A stretch of DNA of 64,000 bases from Desulfobacteraceae bacterium (GTDB taxonomy: Bacteria; Desulfobacterota; Desulfobacteria; Desulfobacterales; JACKCP01): the NCBI GenBank assembly GCA_020633955.1, contig JACKCP010000002.1:186001-250000 (forward strand), given 5' to 3'. Both the position numbers and the translations under genes were made by a program. The notes under the pieces are model-generated. The model worked only from the letters and a program-made list of their open reading frames with translations, had not been told where the DNA came from and made no database searches. Shown in pieces: positions 8,147 through 18,145 of the stretch (position 1 is its first letter; the number at the start of each line of letters is the position of its first letter).

Positions 8147-9973
8147 ATGGCTTTAGAACTAGCAGATCCAAGAGATCAAGAATTTTTGCTTTTTGAAGTT
8201 TTTGATGCAGCTTCAGTTGCAAGCAGCGAAAAATTTGCAGCTTTCAATGAAAAAACATCAAAAATGCTTCTTAAGGAAGCAAGAAACCTTGCAGTAAAAG
8301 AAATTCTTCCAACAAACAAACTGGCTGACGTTGAAAACGGTCATCCAGACGGCATCAAGCTTGAGAACGGTAAAGTATCTGTTCCTCCTTCATACAAAGA
8401 ACCTTACAAAAAATACATCGAAGGCGGCTGGCTTGCAATGAGTGATGAAGAAGAATGGGGCGGACAGGGAATGCCTCACCTTCTAGCAATGGCATGCGGC
8501 GAGCTTTTCACAGGAGCTAACTGTGCATTCCTTATGTACCCTGGTCTTACACACGGTGCTGGTAACATTATCAAGGAATTTGGTACAGACAAGCAAAAAG
8601 CAACCTACCTTAAAAATGTATTTACAGGTAAATGGGGCGGCACAATGTGTCTTACAGAAGCTAATGCTGGTTCTGACGTTGGTGCTCTTGAAACTGTTGC
8701 AAAATTAAATGACGACGGTACATACTCAATTTCTGGTAACAAAATATTCATTTCCGGCGGTGACTCTGACCTTGTAGAAAACATTGTTCATCCGGTTCTT
8801 GCAAGAATTGAAGGTGCACCTGCAGGTACAAAGGGTATTTCTCTATTTCTTGTTCCTAAAATCAGAGTTAACGAAGACGGTTCCCTTGGCGAGCCTAACG
8901 ACGTTGAAACTGTTGGTATTGAAGAAAAAATGGGTATCCACGGAAACGCAACATGCTCTCTTGCTTTTGGTTCAAAAGGAAATTGCATAGGCGAACTTAT
9001 TGGTGAGCCAAACAAAGGCATGAAGTATATGTTCCTTATGATGAACGAAGCACGTCAGGGCGTTGCTCTTCAGGGACTTGGCTTCCAGTCTGCTTCTTAT
9101 GCAAACGCAGTTAACTACGCAAAAGAAAGAATTCAGGGACCAAACCTTCTTGAAGCTTTCAACCCTGATCCAGTAAAAGTTCCAATTATCCAGCATCCTG
9201 ACGTAAGAAGACAGCTTCTTCTTATGAAATCTTATGTTGACGGCTGCCGTTTCCTTAACTACTACCTTGCAAGATGTTTTGACCTTGCTACACTTGCTGA
9301 AACTCCAGAAGAAAAAGACAAGTGGATGGGTCTTATTGAACTTCTTACTCCAATTGCAAAAGCATACTCAACAGATAAAGCAGTTGAAGTTGCTTCAAGC
9401 GGTGTTCAGATTTACGGTGGTTACGGATTTATTGAAGAGTATCCTCAGGCACAGCATTACAGAGATGCAAAAATCACATGTATCTATGAAGGTACAAACG
9501 GTATCCAGTCTATGGACCTTCTTGGCCGTAAGCTTGGTATGAAAAAAGGCAAGCCTTTGATGGATCTTATGGGCGAAGTTATGGCAACAATTGAAAAGGC
9601 AAAAAATGCCGGCCTTACAGATATTGCTGATAAACTTCAGGCTGCTCTTAACAAAGTTGGCGACTGTGCAATGCATATGGGTAAAACAGCCATGAGCGAA
9701 AAAATCATGGATGCTTTTGGTACAGCTACTATCTTCCTTGAAATCTGCGGTGACCTTTGCATGGCATGGGGACTTGCTGAAAGAGCTGCTATTGCTCAGC
9801 AGAAACTTGAATCAGCAAAGAAAAAAGATGCTCCTTTCTATGAAGGACAGGTTACTACTGCAAAATTCTTCTTTGACATGCTTCTTCCTACAGCAATGGG
9901 ACGTATGGATTCTGTTAAGAATACTTCTGCTGCTGTTATGGCAATGCCTGAAGCTGCATTTGCAAGCAAATAA
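8147..9973 (+). CDS. Acyl-CoA dehydrogenase, long DmdC-type (paralogue 1)
   Basis: A 608-aa FAD-dependent acyl-CoA dehydrogenase of the long class with an extra C-terminal domain, as in DmdC-like enzymes. It oxidises an acyl-CoA to the enoyl-CoA and passes electrons to ETF. Seen are the FAD/substrate motif GTMCLTEANAGSDVG (about residue 165), KIFISGGDSDL, and the catalytic-glutamate motif YEGTNGIQ (about residue 448). A strong ribosome site AAGGAGAGATT precedes the ATG. Codon choice is richer in C-ending codons than its neighbours, which suggests high expression. A strong terminator follows. The chain length of the substrate cannot be told from sequence. Confidence 0.93.
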   Translation: MALELADPRDQEFLLFEVFDAASVASSEKFAAFNEKTSKMLLKEARNLAVKEILPTNKLADVENGHPDGIKLENGKVSVPPSYKEPYKKYIEGGWLAMSDEEEWGGQGMPHLLAMACGELFTGANCAFLMYPGLTHGAGNIIKEFGTDKQKATYLKNVFTGKWGGTMCLTEANAGSDVGALETVAKLNDDGTYSISGNKIFISGGDSDLVENIVHPVLARIEGAPAGTKGISLFLVPKIRVNEDGSLGEPNDVETVGIEEKMGIHGNATCSLAFGSKGNCIGELIGEPNKGMKYMFLMMNEARQGVALQGLGFQSASYANAVNYAKERIQGPNLLEAFNPDPVKVPIIQHPDVRRQLLLMKSYVDGCRFLNYYLARCFDLATLAETPEEKDKWMGLIELLTPIAKAYSTDKAVEVASSGVQIYGGYGFIEEYPQAQHYRDAKITCIYEGTNGIQSMDLLGRKLGMKKGKPLMDLMGEVMATIEKAKNAGLTDIADKLQAALNKVGDCAMHMGKTAMSEKIMDAFGTATIFLEICGDLCMAWGLAERAAIAQQKLESAKKKDAPFYEGQVTTAKFFFDMLLPTAMGRMDSVKNTSAAVMAMPEAAFASK

Positions 9974-9997
9974 AAAATAATCAAGTTTGATTTTTTT

Positions 9998-10027
9998 AAA
10001 GGCAGGGTTTTTCCCTGCCTTTTTTTA
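9998..10027 (+). terminator. Strong rho-independent terminator after acyl-CoA dehydrogenase 1
   Basis: Perfect stem GGCAGGG/CCCTGCC with a T5 loop and a T7 tail, 25 bp after the stop codon. Confidence 0.93.
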
Positions 10028-10050
10028 TTGTTGAATCTGAGGGGGAACTC

Positions 10051-10917
10051 ATGAATAAAAAAACCGGAATCATAGGAACCGGAAGGCTTGGAAAAAATCT
10101 TTTATATTATTTAATTGAAAAAAAAGTTGAAATATCAGGAATTTTTAATTCAGATCAAAAAACATCTGAAAAAACAAGAGAAATTACAGGAGCAAAATTT
10201 TTTTCAAACCTCGATGAACTTGTTAAAGCCTCTGATATTATTTTCCTGACAACCCCTGATGACATTATTGAAAAAACTGCTGATAAAATATCAAAATCAG
10301 AAATAGAAATTAAGGACAAATTCTTTTTTCACTGCAGCGGCTCCCTTCCTTCAACAATACTTTCATCTCTTAAAAGCAAAGGGGCCTTTACAGCATCACT
10401 TCATCCCCTTCAAAGCTTTGCAGGACTTTCCGCCTCAAAAAATCCCTTCAGAGGAATTATAATGGGCATAGAAGGAGACAGTGAAGCTGTTGATACAGGA
10501 AAAAATCTGGCCATTGTTCTTGGAAGCCTTCCTTATACTCTTAAAACAGAAGGTAAATCCCTTTATCATGCTGCTGCAGTAATTGCCTCAAACTATCTTG
10601 TCACTCTAACAGACATTTCCCTTACTTTTCTTGAGGCTGCAGGTATAGAGAAGGAAAAGGGACTTCACATAATAACTCCTCTGATTAAAGGCACACTTGA
10701 AAATATAATTTCAAAAGGGACAAAAAAAGCACTTACAGGTCCTGTTGCAAGGGGAGACAGTCAGACAATAGCGTCCCACAGAAAAGCCATATTAGAGTCA
10801 ATCCCTGACATGGACAATTTTTACAAAACAATGTGTATCCACACTGTAAAAATTGCGGAAGATTCCGGTTATATAGGAAAAAATGAGTCACAGGATATTT
10901 ATAAAGCTCTTGAATAG
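10051..10917 (+). CDS. Rossmann-like/DUF2520 domain protein
   Basis: A 288-aa protein with an N-terminal NAD(P)-type Rossmann fold (GIIGTGRLGKNLL, residues 6-18) and a C-terminal DUF2520 helical domain containing the SLHPLQSFAG segment (about residue 128). It resembles ketopantoate/6-phosphogluconate dehydrogenase-type oxidoreductases, but the substrate is unknown for the family. A GAGGGGGAA ribosome site precedes the ATG. It lies between two paralogous acyl-CoA dehydrogenase genes on the same strand, which may be chance or may indicate a shared acyl-CoA pathway. Confidence 0.85.
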   Translation: MNKKTGIIGTGRLGKNLLYYLIEKKVEISGIFNSDQKTSEKTREITGAKFFSNLDELVKASDIIFLTTPDDIIEKTADKISKSEIEIKDKFFFHCSGSLPSTILSSLKSKGAFTASLHPLQSFAGLSASKNPFRGIIMGIEGDSEAVDTGKNLAIVLGSLPYTLKTEGKSLYHAAAVIASNYLVTLTDISLTFLEAAGIEKEKGLHIITPLIKGTLENIISKGTKKALTGPVARGDSQTIASHRKAILESIPDMDNFYKTMCIHTVKIAEDSGYIGKNESQDIYKALE

Positions 10918-11027
10918 TTTTTACTTATTGTCACAAAAAACAATTTAGTATACAAACTATATAAAGTTAAAAAACAATATTTATTCCCACAATAAATTTT
11001 TTGCTCTGAAAAAAAGGAGATTTAAAA

Positions 11028-12860
11028 ATGGTTATGGAGCTTTCTGACCCTGCGGATCAAAAATTTCTTTTATTTGAAATTTTTAAAATTGACTCTTTCT
11101 CAAAAAACCAGAAGTTCGCTGATTTTAACAAAAAAACATGCGAAATGATTTTAAAGTCTGCAAGGGATTTTGCTGTAAAAGAACTTATGCCTGCAAACAG
11201 ACTGGCTGACAAAAAAAACGGTGATGAAGATGGTCCAAATCTTGTTAACCAGGAAATAAAAGTTCCAAAATCATACCACAAGCCATATGAACTTTTCTGC
11301 AAAGGCGGATGGCTTGCAATGTGCGATGAGGAAAAGTGGGGAGGCCAGTCAATGCCTCAGCTTCTCGGTACAGCAGTAAACGAACTTTTCATGGGAGCAA
11401 ATCCATCACTTATAAACTACCCTGGGCTGACTCACGGTGCGGGTGCAATAATAAAAGAATTTGGAAGTGAAACACAAAAAAAGAAATATCTCAAAAAACT
11501 TTTTCAGGGGCAATATGCAGGAACAATGTGTCTGACAGAACCACAGGCAGGATCTGATGTGGGTGCTCTTGATACAAAGGCAGTAAAAAATGAAGACGGC
11601 ACATATTCAATTGAAGGAAACAAGATTTTCATATCAGGGGCTGACTCTGATCTTGTTGAAAATATAATTCATCCTGTTCTTGCAAGAATTGAGGGAGCTC
11701 CATCAGGAACAAAGGGAATATCACTTTTTCTTGTTCCAAAATATCTTACAGATGAAAACGGCAATACACTTGATATAAAAAACAATGTTGAAATAACAGG
11801 CATTGAAGAAAAAATGGGAATGCATGGAAATGTTACATGCTCGGTTTCATTCGGTTCAAGGGGAAAATGTATTGGAGAGCTTATAGGTGAAGAAAACAAA
11901 GGGATGAAATACATGTTCCTCATGATGAATGAAGCACGCCAGGGAGCTGCTGTTCAGGCACTTGGAATTTCTTCTGCATCCTATGCATATGCTGCAGACT
12001 ATGCAAAAAAAAGAATCCAGGGGCCCCTCATTACAGAGGCATTTAACCCTCAGCCTGAAAAAAAGACAATAATTCACCATCCTGATGTAAGAAGACAGCT
12101 TCTTTTCATGAAAACTTTTATTGAGGGCACAAGGTTTTTATCATATTTCCTTAAATGGTGTCAGGATATGAAGGAAATAACTCAGGATAATGAAGAAAAG
12201 GAAAAATTTCAGGGTCTCATTGAACTTCTCACCCCTGTTTCAAAGTCATATACAACATTTAAGGGAATAGATATAACCTCCACCGGAATCCAGGTACTCG
12301 GGGGATACGGTTTTATTGAAGAATATCCCCAGGCACAATGTTACAGGGATGTGAGAATAAGCTCTCTTTACGAAGGAACCAATGGAATTCAGGCAATGGA
12401 TCTTTTAGGAAGAAAGCTTGGAATGAAAAAGGGAAAACCATTCATGGATCTTTGCAGTGAAATATCAAAATCCATAAATAATGCCAATGGGGCAGGCTTG
12501 AATTATATTGGAGAAAAACTTAAAGTCATGCTTGATAAAGCCGTAAACTGTGCAATCAAAATGGGTAAGGCAGCAGCAGGTGAAAAAGTGATGGATGCCT
12601 TTGGCTCGGCATCGTTATTCCTTGAATCAATTGGTGATCTCTGCATGGCATGGGCTTTTGCAGTCAGAGCCTGTGCTTCAAAGGAAAAGCTTGGACAAAA
12701 GATTTCAAAAAAAGACATCCCTTTTTATGAGGGACAGATTATTACGGCGCAATTTTATTATGATACCATTTATCATGAAGCTCTTGGAAGAATGGATGCT
12801 GTGATGAACCTTTCTGAGTCTGTAATGAAAATGCCTGAAGCCGGATTTTACTCAAAATAA
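11028..12860 (+). CDS. Acyl-CoA dehydrogenase, long DmdC-type (paralogue 2)
   Basis: A 610-aa paralogue of the enzyme at 8147-9973 and collinear with it along the whole length. It has the FAD motif GTMCLTEPQAGSDVG, KIFISGADSDL and the catalytic YEGTNGIQ (E about residue 449). An AAGGAGATTT ribosome site lies upstream of the ATG. Its codon choice is more AT-rich than that of paralogue 1, as expected for a less-expressed copy. The pair probably handles different acyl chains or different growth conditions, which is inference. Confidence 0.93.
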   Translation: MVMELSDPADQKFLLFEIFKIDSFSKNQKFADFNKKTCEMILKSARDFAVKELMPANRLADKKNGDEDGPNLVNQEIKVPKSYHKPYELFCKGGWLAMCDEEKWGGQSMPQLLGTAVNELFMGANPSLINYPGLTHGAGAIIKEFGSETQKKKYLKKLFQGQYAGTMCLTEPQAGSDVGALDTKAVKNEDGTYSIEGNKIFISGADSDLVENIIHPVLARIEGAPSGTKGISLFLVPKYLTDENGNTLDIKNNVEITGIEEKMGMHGNVTCSVSFGSRGKCIGELIGEENKGMKYMFLMMNEARQGAAVQALGISSASYAYAADYAKKRIQGPLITEAFNPQPEKKTIIHHPDVRRQLLFMKTFIEGTRFLSYFLKWCQDMKEITQDNEEKEKFQGLIELLTPVSKSYTTFKGIDITSTGIQVLGGYGFIEEYPQAQCYRDVRISSLYEGTNGIQAMDLLGRKLGMKKGKPFMDLCSEISKSINNANGAGLNYIGEKLKVMLDKAVNCAIKMGKAAAGEKVMDAFGSASLFLESIGDLCMAWAFAVRACASKEKLGQKISKKDIPFYEGQIITAQFYYDTIYHEALGRMDAVMNLSESVMKMPEAGFYSK

Positions 12861-12863
12861 ATA

Positions 12864-12895
12864 ATATGCCCCAAAGCTGTTACTTTGGGGCATGC
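12864..12895 (+). terminator. Hairpin terminator between convergent genes
   Basis: Perfect 11-bp stem ATGCCCCAAAG/CTTTGGGGCAT with a 6-nt loop. The U-tract is poor on the plus strand and better on the minus strand, so it may serve both the acyl-CoA dehydrogenase and the convergent peptidase gene. Confidence 0.65.
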
Positions 12896-12944
12896 TTAAA
12901 TTATCACCTGGTCCTGCCTGAAATACTTGTTTCAGCAAACCAGC

Positions 12945-15914
12945 TTATATTTCCTTTTCATCAAGACAAAGATCCTTTAAAAGAGGCTTTTCCTTTTCAA
13001 GAGGAATTTTTCCTGTAATTACGGCAATATTGTCCTTGAATACATTGCCGCTGAAATATTTTTGGGCTGTATTTACAAGCTTTTCATTATCAGTTGATAA
13101 AAGCAGTTCCTTAAACTCCTGTCTTTTCTCATCCGGAATGTTTAAGATTTTTCTGAAAAAATCCTTTTTGGCTGATACAGCCGGAGTATCAGGCTTATCA
13201 AGATCTGAAGCTGTCTGTAAAATTGCCTCTTTTATTTCATCTAAATCAAAATCTCCTTTTTTAAGGAAATCCATTCCCTTTTCAAAGGTATCAATTGTTC
13301 TTCTTATGTTTGGGTCCCTGTATGAACCGCAGGAAAAAATACCTTCTTCAGAATTGTAAAGAGCAAAACCTCCGTATGCTCCGCCCTTTTCACGTATTTC
13401 CCTGTGAAGAAAATTAGACTTTAAAAGTCTTGACAGAACAGAAAAATAAGGAGCCTCTTTAGTGCCAAAGGATGGAACCTTGCAGGCTGCGCCAACAAAT
13501 GAAACAGAACTCTGGGTTGTCCAGGCCTCTAATATGGTCTTTTTAACATCGGATAAAGCTGGAGCAATAAATCCGTTTATTCCTTCCTGTGACAAGGAAT
13601 CAGAAAACAAAGGAAACAGTTCATCACCTGAATCAAGATTACCTGCTCCGCCTACCATGCAGACCTTGTAGTTGTTTTTGTTGAAACACATACCTGCAAT
13701 GGCAGTCATTTTCTCCTTGAGAAGACTTAAGGTCTTTTCTTCCTTATCCTTATCTGAAAATGAATCAGTTATTTCCCTGACAAGTTTCAACTGCGAGATA
13801 CCGCTCCACTGCTCTGCTATTGAAGATGCAGATGAAAGATTTCTTGATGCAAGGGAAATTGCAAGCTTATGGCCGTTTTGAACAACAGCGGACTCCAGTC
13901 CTGACCTGAACTGAAGCAAAAGGCTTTTTATCCTTTTTGTATCATCAAAGGAATAGTCCCTTATGAGCTCTGAAATAAGCTCAAACATGTCTTTTTGATA
14001 TCTTTCAAGGCATTTGGTTCCAAAACTGATGCCTGAAAATACAGAATTGTTATCAAAAACAGAAGTACGCACTAACGGAGCAAGTCCAAATCCTCCTGTA
14101 ACTGCATCAACTTTTCTGGTGAAATCTATATAATCTCTTTGCTTTGTTCCTGTTCTTGATACAAGAAATGTAAAAATCGGAACATATTCCATAAGCTCTT
14201 TTGGCAAATGTCCTGTTCCAAAAATTGAAGTAAAATAAAAAATTTCAGATGTGGGTTTATCATAATAAAAAATATTTTTATTTTCTGAAACTTTATCTGG
14301 ATTATCAGTTTTTACTTCCTTTGAAATATCTGAAATTTCAAGACATGGAAGGCATGACAAATCTTCCCTGCTTTCCTGAAGCCTTGTAAGAGTTTCTTCC
14401 ATTTCTCTTATTTTCTCAATATCAGCCTCTGTTAAGGACTTTCTTTTTTCATCAAGCTGTGCTTTTTCCTTGAGGGCGTCATTTTTACCCTTTTCAGGAT
14501 CAGGGTTTAAAATCATAAGAACCCTGTGATGGTTATCCAGAAAATATTTTTTAATATAGTCTTCAAAAAAGCGTTCTTTTAAAGCTTTTTTTCTTATCTT
14601 TTCAAGATCTTCATCAAACAAAAGAACACTTAAGGGATCACCTCCATGAAACCAGGTGCTTCCAATACCAAGAAGAAGTTTTATTCCATATGGCATTGGA
14701 GTGTTTGTTATTTCTCTTCTGTGGAACTCAAACTGGTGAACGGCTGTTTCAATTAGTTCCTTGTCAATTCCCTTTTCCCAAAGTTCAGTGAGTGTGTCAA
14801 AAATAACCTTTTCAACTTTTGCGGCATCTTCAGCCTTTATCCCCTTAAGCCCTGCAGCAAAAAAAGTATCCTTGTTATCTGCATCATATCCTGAAACATC
14901 TGTAAGGGACGAACCAAGATCCGAATCAATCAAAGCCTTATACAAAGGTGCAGCTGAGTTTCCAAGCATTATCTGGTCAAGAAGTGAAAGTACAAGAGTA
15001 TCAAATGAGTCTCTTATATCAGAAGCAAGCCAGGCAACAGCTGCCTGGGATTTTTTTTCAATATCCTTTTCTCCGTCTGCAGGATATGTGTAAACAACTT
15101 CCCTTGGAGTGTCCCATCTTGGCTGGTTATCAACTTCAGTTCCAGGATCTATTTTCTCAAATCTGCTTAAAACATTTTCATCAATAAATTGAAGGTGTTT
15201 TTCAAAATCCAGGTCTCCATATGTAAAAAACCATGAATTTGAAGGATGATAATGAACCTTGTGAAAATCTATTAAATCCTTGTGGGTAAGAGAAGGAATA
15301 TCAAGTGGTTCTCCCCCTGAATTGAAGCCGTAGGTTGTATCAGGATAAAGTGCATTTAAAAGGGACCTCCCCATCACCTGGCTCTGTGAAGACATTGCAC
15401 CTTTCATTTCGTTGAATACTACTCCCTGGTATGAAAGATCTCCTTTTTCATCAACTGAAAGTCTGTGGCCTTCCTGCATGAAACTCAGCTCATCAAGGTT
15501 TGGAAAAAATGCGGCATCAAGATAAACGCCCATAAGATTGTAAAAATCTTTTTCATTTTGAGATGCATAGGGATACATTGTCCAGTCAGAGGCAGTAAAA
15601 GCATTCATGAAAGTATTGAGACTTCTTTTAATCATTGAAAAAAAAGGATCTCTTACATTGTATTTTTTTGAACCGCATAATGCAGTGTGTTCAAGAATAT
15701 GGGCAACGCCTGTTGAGTCACGGGGAACTGTACGGAATGCAACCCCAAATACATTTTCACTGTCGCTGCTTTTTATATGGATATGTCTTGCACTGGTTTT
15801 TTCATGGATAAATTCAAAATAATCGGCTTTTATAAGTTCAAGTCTTTTTTTTCTTAAAAGCCTGTAGCCCGAAATTACATCACCTTCCTTATAATCACTG
15901 TGATTATTTGTCAT
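12945..15914 (-). CDS. M16C insulinase-family (presequence protease-like) metallopeptidase
   Basis: A 989-aa peptidase of the M16C/PreP family, zinc enzymes that degrade peptides in a closed chamber made of two pseudo-symmetric halves. The inverted zinc motif HXXEH is HILEH with H72, E75 and H76, in the conserved context AHILEHTALCGS. NEMKGAMSS follows near residue 168 and holds the third ligand region. A coiled-coil hinge (about residues 470-520) and the C-terminal half with EKGGAYGG complete the fold. No signal peptide is apparent, so it is probably cytoplasmic. The full-length match and intact active site indicate a working enzyme. Confidence 0.92.
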   Translation of the reverse strand: MTNNHSDYKEGDVISGYRLLRKKRLELIKADYFEFIHEKTSARHIHIKSSDSENVFGVAFRTVPRDSTGVAHILEHTALCGSKKYNVRDPFFSMIKRSLNTFMNAFTASDWTMYPYASQNEKDFYNLMGVYLDAAFFPNLDELSFMQEGHRLSVDEKGDLSYQGVVFNEMKGAMSSQSQVMGRSLLNALYPDTTYGFNSGGEPLDIPSLTHKDLIDFHKVHYHPSNSWFFTYGDLDFEKHLQFIDENVLSRFEKIDPGTEVDNQPRWDTPREVVYTYPADGEKDIEKKSQAAVAWLASDIRDSFDTLVLSLLDQIMLGNSAAPLYKALIDSDLGSSLTDVSGYDADNKDTFFAAGLKGIKAEDAAKVEKVIFDTLTELWEKGIDKELIETAVHQFEFHRREITNTPMPYGIKLLLGIGSTWFHGGDPLSVLLFDEDLEKIRKKALKERFFEDYIKKYFLDNHHRVLMILNPDPEKGKNDALKEKAQLDEKRKSLTEADIEKIREMEETLTRLQESREDLSCLPCLEISDISKEVKTDNPDKVSENKNIFYYDKPTSEIFYFTSIFGTGHLPKELMEYVPIFTFLVSRTGTKQRDYIDFTRKVDAVTGGFGLAPLVRTSVFDNNSVFSGISFGTKCLERYQKDMFELISELIRDYSFDDTKRIKSLLLQFRSGLESAVVQNGHKLAISLASRNLSSASSIAEQWSGISQLKLVREITDSFSDKDKEEKTLSLLKEKMTAIAGMCFNKNNYKVCMVGGAGNLDSGDELFPLFSDSLSQEGINGFIAPALSDVKKTILEAWTTQSSVSFVGAACKVPSFGTKEAPYFSVLSRLLKSNFLHREIREKGGAYGGFALYNSEEGIFSCGSYRDPNIRRTIDTFEKGMDFLKKGDFDLDEIKEAILQTASDLDKPDTPAVSAKKDFFRKILNIPDEKRQEFKELLLSTDNEKLVNTAQKYFSGNVFKDNIAVITGKIPLEKEKPLLKDLCLDEKEI

Positions 15915-16147
15915 AAGAATAGAAACCTTTCCAAATTTTGAAATAAGACATTAGTAAATATATGCATAAATCATGAATACCATGAAATGCATTTTAAAAT
16001 ATAACCCGGGTATTTAAATTTACAAGAGTTTCAAAACATAATGAACAGAAAAGAACAGGTTTTTAAAATAAAAAAACAATCTGACAAACGGCAGTTATCA
16101 GCCTAGTTTCGGGAAGGTAGTTTTTATCCAGGGAACCAGCTTTGAAA

Positions 16148-16534
16148 TCAGTCTGTTTTTTCATCAAGGGGAAGATAACATCCCCTTTCAACCCGTTTTA
16201 TCTGTTTTGTAGAGTGAAGTCTGAATATTATATTTCTAAGCTTCTTGTCATCAAAACCGGTTTTTTCCTTCATGAATTTAAAATTTACAGGCTTTTTTTC
16301 TTTTTTTACAATATCAAGAACCATATCAGCCGCACTGATTTTTTTACCAGCTCTTCTTGAAGCAGCAGGCTTTGATCCTGAGTAAACTGACGCAAGAGCT
16401 ACCTGTTTGAGCAGATTTTGAAGTTCATCCAGTTTTTGATTAAGTTTTTCAAAATCATCCTTTGTAGGGATATTGTACTCTTCCATAAGCTCAGAAATGA
16501 GCAGTCCAATATTTTTATTCTTTTTTTCAGCCAT
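16148..16534 (-). CDS. Hypothetical protein with putative winged-helix C-terminus
   Basis: A 128-aa protein that I do not recognise as a named family. An N-terminal amphipathic/coiled-coil region (EYNIPTKDDFEKLNQKLDELQNL type, residues 19-40) leads through a basic linker (ASRRAGKK) to a C-terminal half that reads like a winged helix (SAADMVLDIVKKEKKPVNF, KLRNIIFRLHSTKQIKRV). A DNA-binding role, or a coiled-coil scaffold role, is possible but unproven. GGAGTG lies upstream of the ATG. It is transcribed alone, divergent from the DUF2062 gene. Confidence 0.7.
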   Translation of the reverse strand: MAEKKNKNIGLLISELMEEYNIPTKDDFEKLNQKLDELQNLLKQVALASVYSGSKPAASRRAGKKISAADMVLDIVKKEKKPVNFKFMKEKTGFDDKKLRNIIFRLHSTKQIKRVERGCYLPLDEKTD

Positions 16535-16800
16535 TCAACACTCCTGTTAAAATTGTAGTAAAGAAATATAATCCCCAGCCAAACCCGGTTAAAAGCTTAA
16601 AAAATCACTTAAAAAAATTATATAAAGTAAATTATGAATTAATTTCTTTACTTTATTAAATTTTGAAGAAGCCCACAAGACCATTATTTAAAATGATTAA
16701 AAATAGTTGCAATTTTAATTGCAAAACTTTGCACCTCACTGTATTAACAAATCAAAATATAATTTCTTGGCATTTACTTTTGCTGGATTGAATGGACTAA

Positions 16801-17295
16801 ATGAAAAAATTTCAAAACTTTTTATGGAAACTTGCCACTCTGGACGGAACAGCACACAATATATCAATGGGTGTTGCTGCAGGAGTTTTTGTATCATTTT
16901 CTCCTCTGGTACCTTTTCATACAATACTTGGAATCATATTTGCGCTGATTTTAAGAGGAAGCAAAAGAGCTGCCATCATATGTGTATGGCTCAGCAACCC
17001 TTTGACTCTGCCTCTTTTTTATGCTGCTGCCTATTATACCGGAATTGCAATACTTGGCATTGAGCATGCCGATATTGGTGTCATATACCAGCTTCTGGAC
17101 ATTTTGAGCTCAAAAATCAAACTTTCAATAAAACTAGAAGAAGCAAGACAGCTTTTACACTCTCAAATGGACATTTTTTACTCAATGCTTTTTGGCGGTG
17201 CAGTCCTTGGTCTTCCGTCAGCTATAGGCTCTTATTTTCTTGCAAAATACTGGGTTAAAAGATTAAGAAACGAAGAGGATATTCCAATAGAATGA
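16801..17295 (+). CDS. DUF2062 domain membrane protein
   Basis: A 164-aa membrane protein of the DUF2062 family. It has the characteristic start with GTAHNISMGVAAGVFVSFSPLVPFHT and SNPLTLP (about residue 64), and three hydrophobic segments. The family is often found near glycosyltransferase or envelope genes, but its role is not established. Its stop overlaps the start of rsmA by 4 bp, so the two are translationally coupled. Confidence 0.85.
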   Translation: MKKFQNFLWKLATLDGTAHNISMGVAAGVFVSFSPLVPFHTILGIIFALILRGSKRAAIICVWLSNPLTLPLFYAAAYYTGIAILGIEHADIGVIYQLLDILSSKIKLSIKLEEARQLLHSQMDIFYSMLFGGAVLGLPSAIGSYFLAKYWVKRLRNEEDIPIE

Positions 17296-18140
17296 CAACT
17301 CCATCAAAAATAATGAAAGAATACGGATATTTCCCCAAAAAAGAATTTGGCCAGAATTTTCTTGTAGATCCCTCAACCCCTGAAATGATAATCAGAAAAT
17401 CAGAAATTGAAAAAGGATCAAACATAATTGAAATCGGTCCTGGACTTGGGGCACTTACAAAGGCTGCATCAAGACAGGGTGATTTTGTGTTTGGAATTGA
17501 AAAGGATAAACGCCTGATTCCGATTCTTGAAAAAGAACTTGAAAAAGAGCTTTGCTCCAATGTAAAAATTATCAACCAGGATATTTTAAAGACAGATCTT
17601 GAAACACTTTTAAGCACTGAAAAAAAAAATTACTTAATTGGAAATCTTCCCTACAATATTTCTTCCCAGATTATCTTCCAGGCACTTGAGCAGAGCCATA
17701 AAATTGAAAAATGCGTTTTTATGCTCCAAAAAGAGCTGGCACAAAGGATTGCCGCCTCAAAAGGCACAAAGGATTACGGAAGAATTTCAGTTGTCCTGAG
17801 GTATCATGCAGATTTAAAAATAATTGCCAGTTTAAAGCCTTCTCTTTTTTATCCAAGGCCAAAAGTTGATTCAAGTGTTATTGTAATTGAGTTTAAAAAA
17901 GAAAATAAAATAAAAGTTTTAGACGAAAAAACCTTTCATAATATTGTAAAACTTTCATTCGGCCAGAGAAGAAAGACTTTAAGAAACTCCCTTGGCAAAG
18001 GATTAAAGGATAAGGATCTTCTTGAAGCTATTTTTAAAAGTCTTGATCTTTCACTTTCCGCAAGAGGAGAAGACCTTGACCTTGAAGACTATATAAGACT
18101 CTCAGACAAATTCAGCGAAAATAACATAAAACTTGATTGA
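17292..18140 (+). CDS. rsmA: 16S rRNA dimethyladenosine transferase RsmA (KsgA)
   Basis: A 282-aa methyltransferase that dimethylates two adjacent adenines near the 3' end of 16S rRNA during small-subunit assembly. Seen are the N-terminal KKEFGQNFLVDP, the SAM motif EIGPGLGALT (about residues 47-56), and the catalytic NLPYNIS motif (about residue 120). The C-terminal segment FGQRRKTLRNSL is also conserved. Length is normal. It overlaps the upstream DUF2062 gene at an ATGA junction. Confidence 0.96.
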   Translation: MTTPSKIMKEYGYFPKKEFGQNFLVDPSTPEMIIRKSEIEKGSNIIEIGPGLGALTKAASRQGDFVFGIEKDKRLIPILEKELEKELCSNVKIINQDILKTDLETLLSTEKKNYLIGNLPYNISSQIIFQALEQSHKIEKCVFMLQKELAQRIAASKGTKDYGRISVVLRYHADLKIIASLKPSLFYPRPKVDSSVIVIEFKKENKIKVLDEKTFHNIVKLSFGQRRKTLRNSLGKGLKDKDLLEAIFKSLDLSLSARGEDLDLEDYIRLSDKFSENNIKLD

Positions 18141-18145
18141 TTATT

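Noticed and set aside
8523..9980. Several leucine-rich frames overlapping the first acyl-CoA dehydrogenase
   Set aside because: They are shadows of the real frame, helped by its codon bias, with no ribosome sites or recognisable domains.
13030..15822. Plus-strand frames across the M16C peptidase gene
   Set aside because: Serine- and phenylalanine-rich antisense shadows of a long conserved minus-strand gene.
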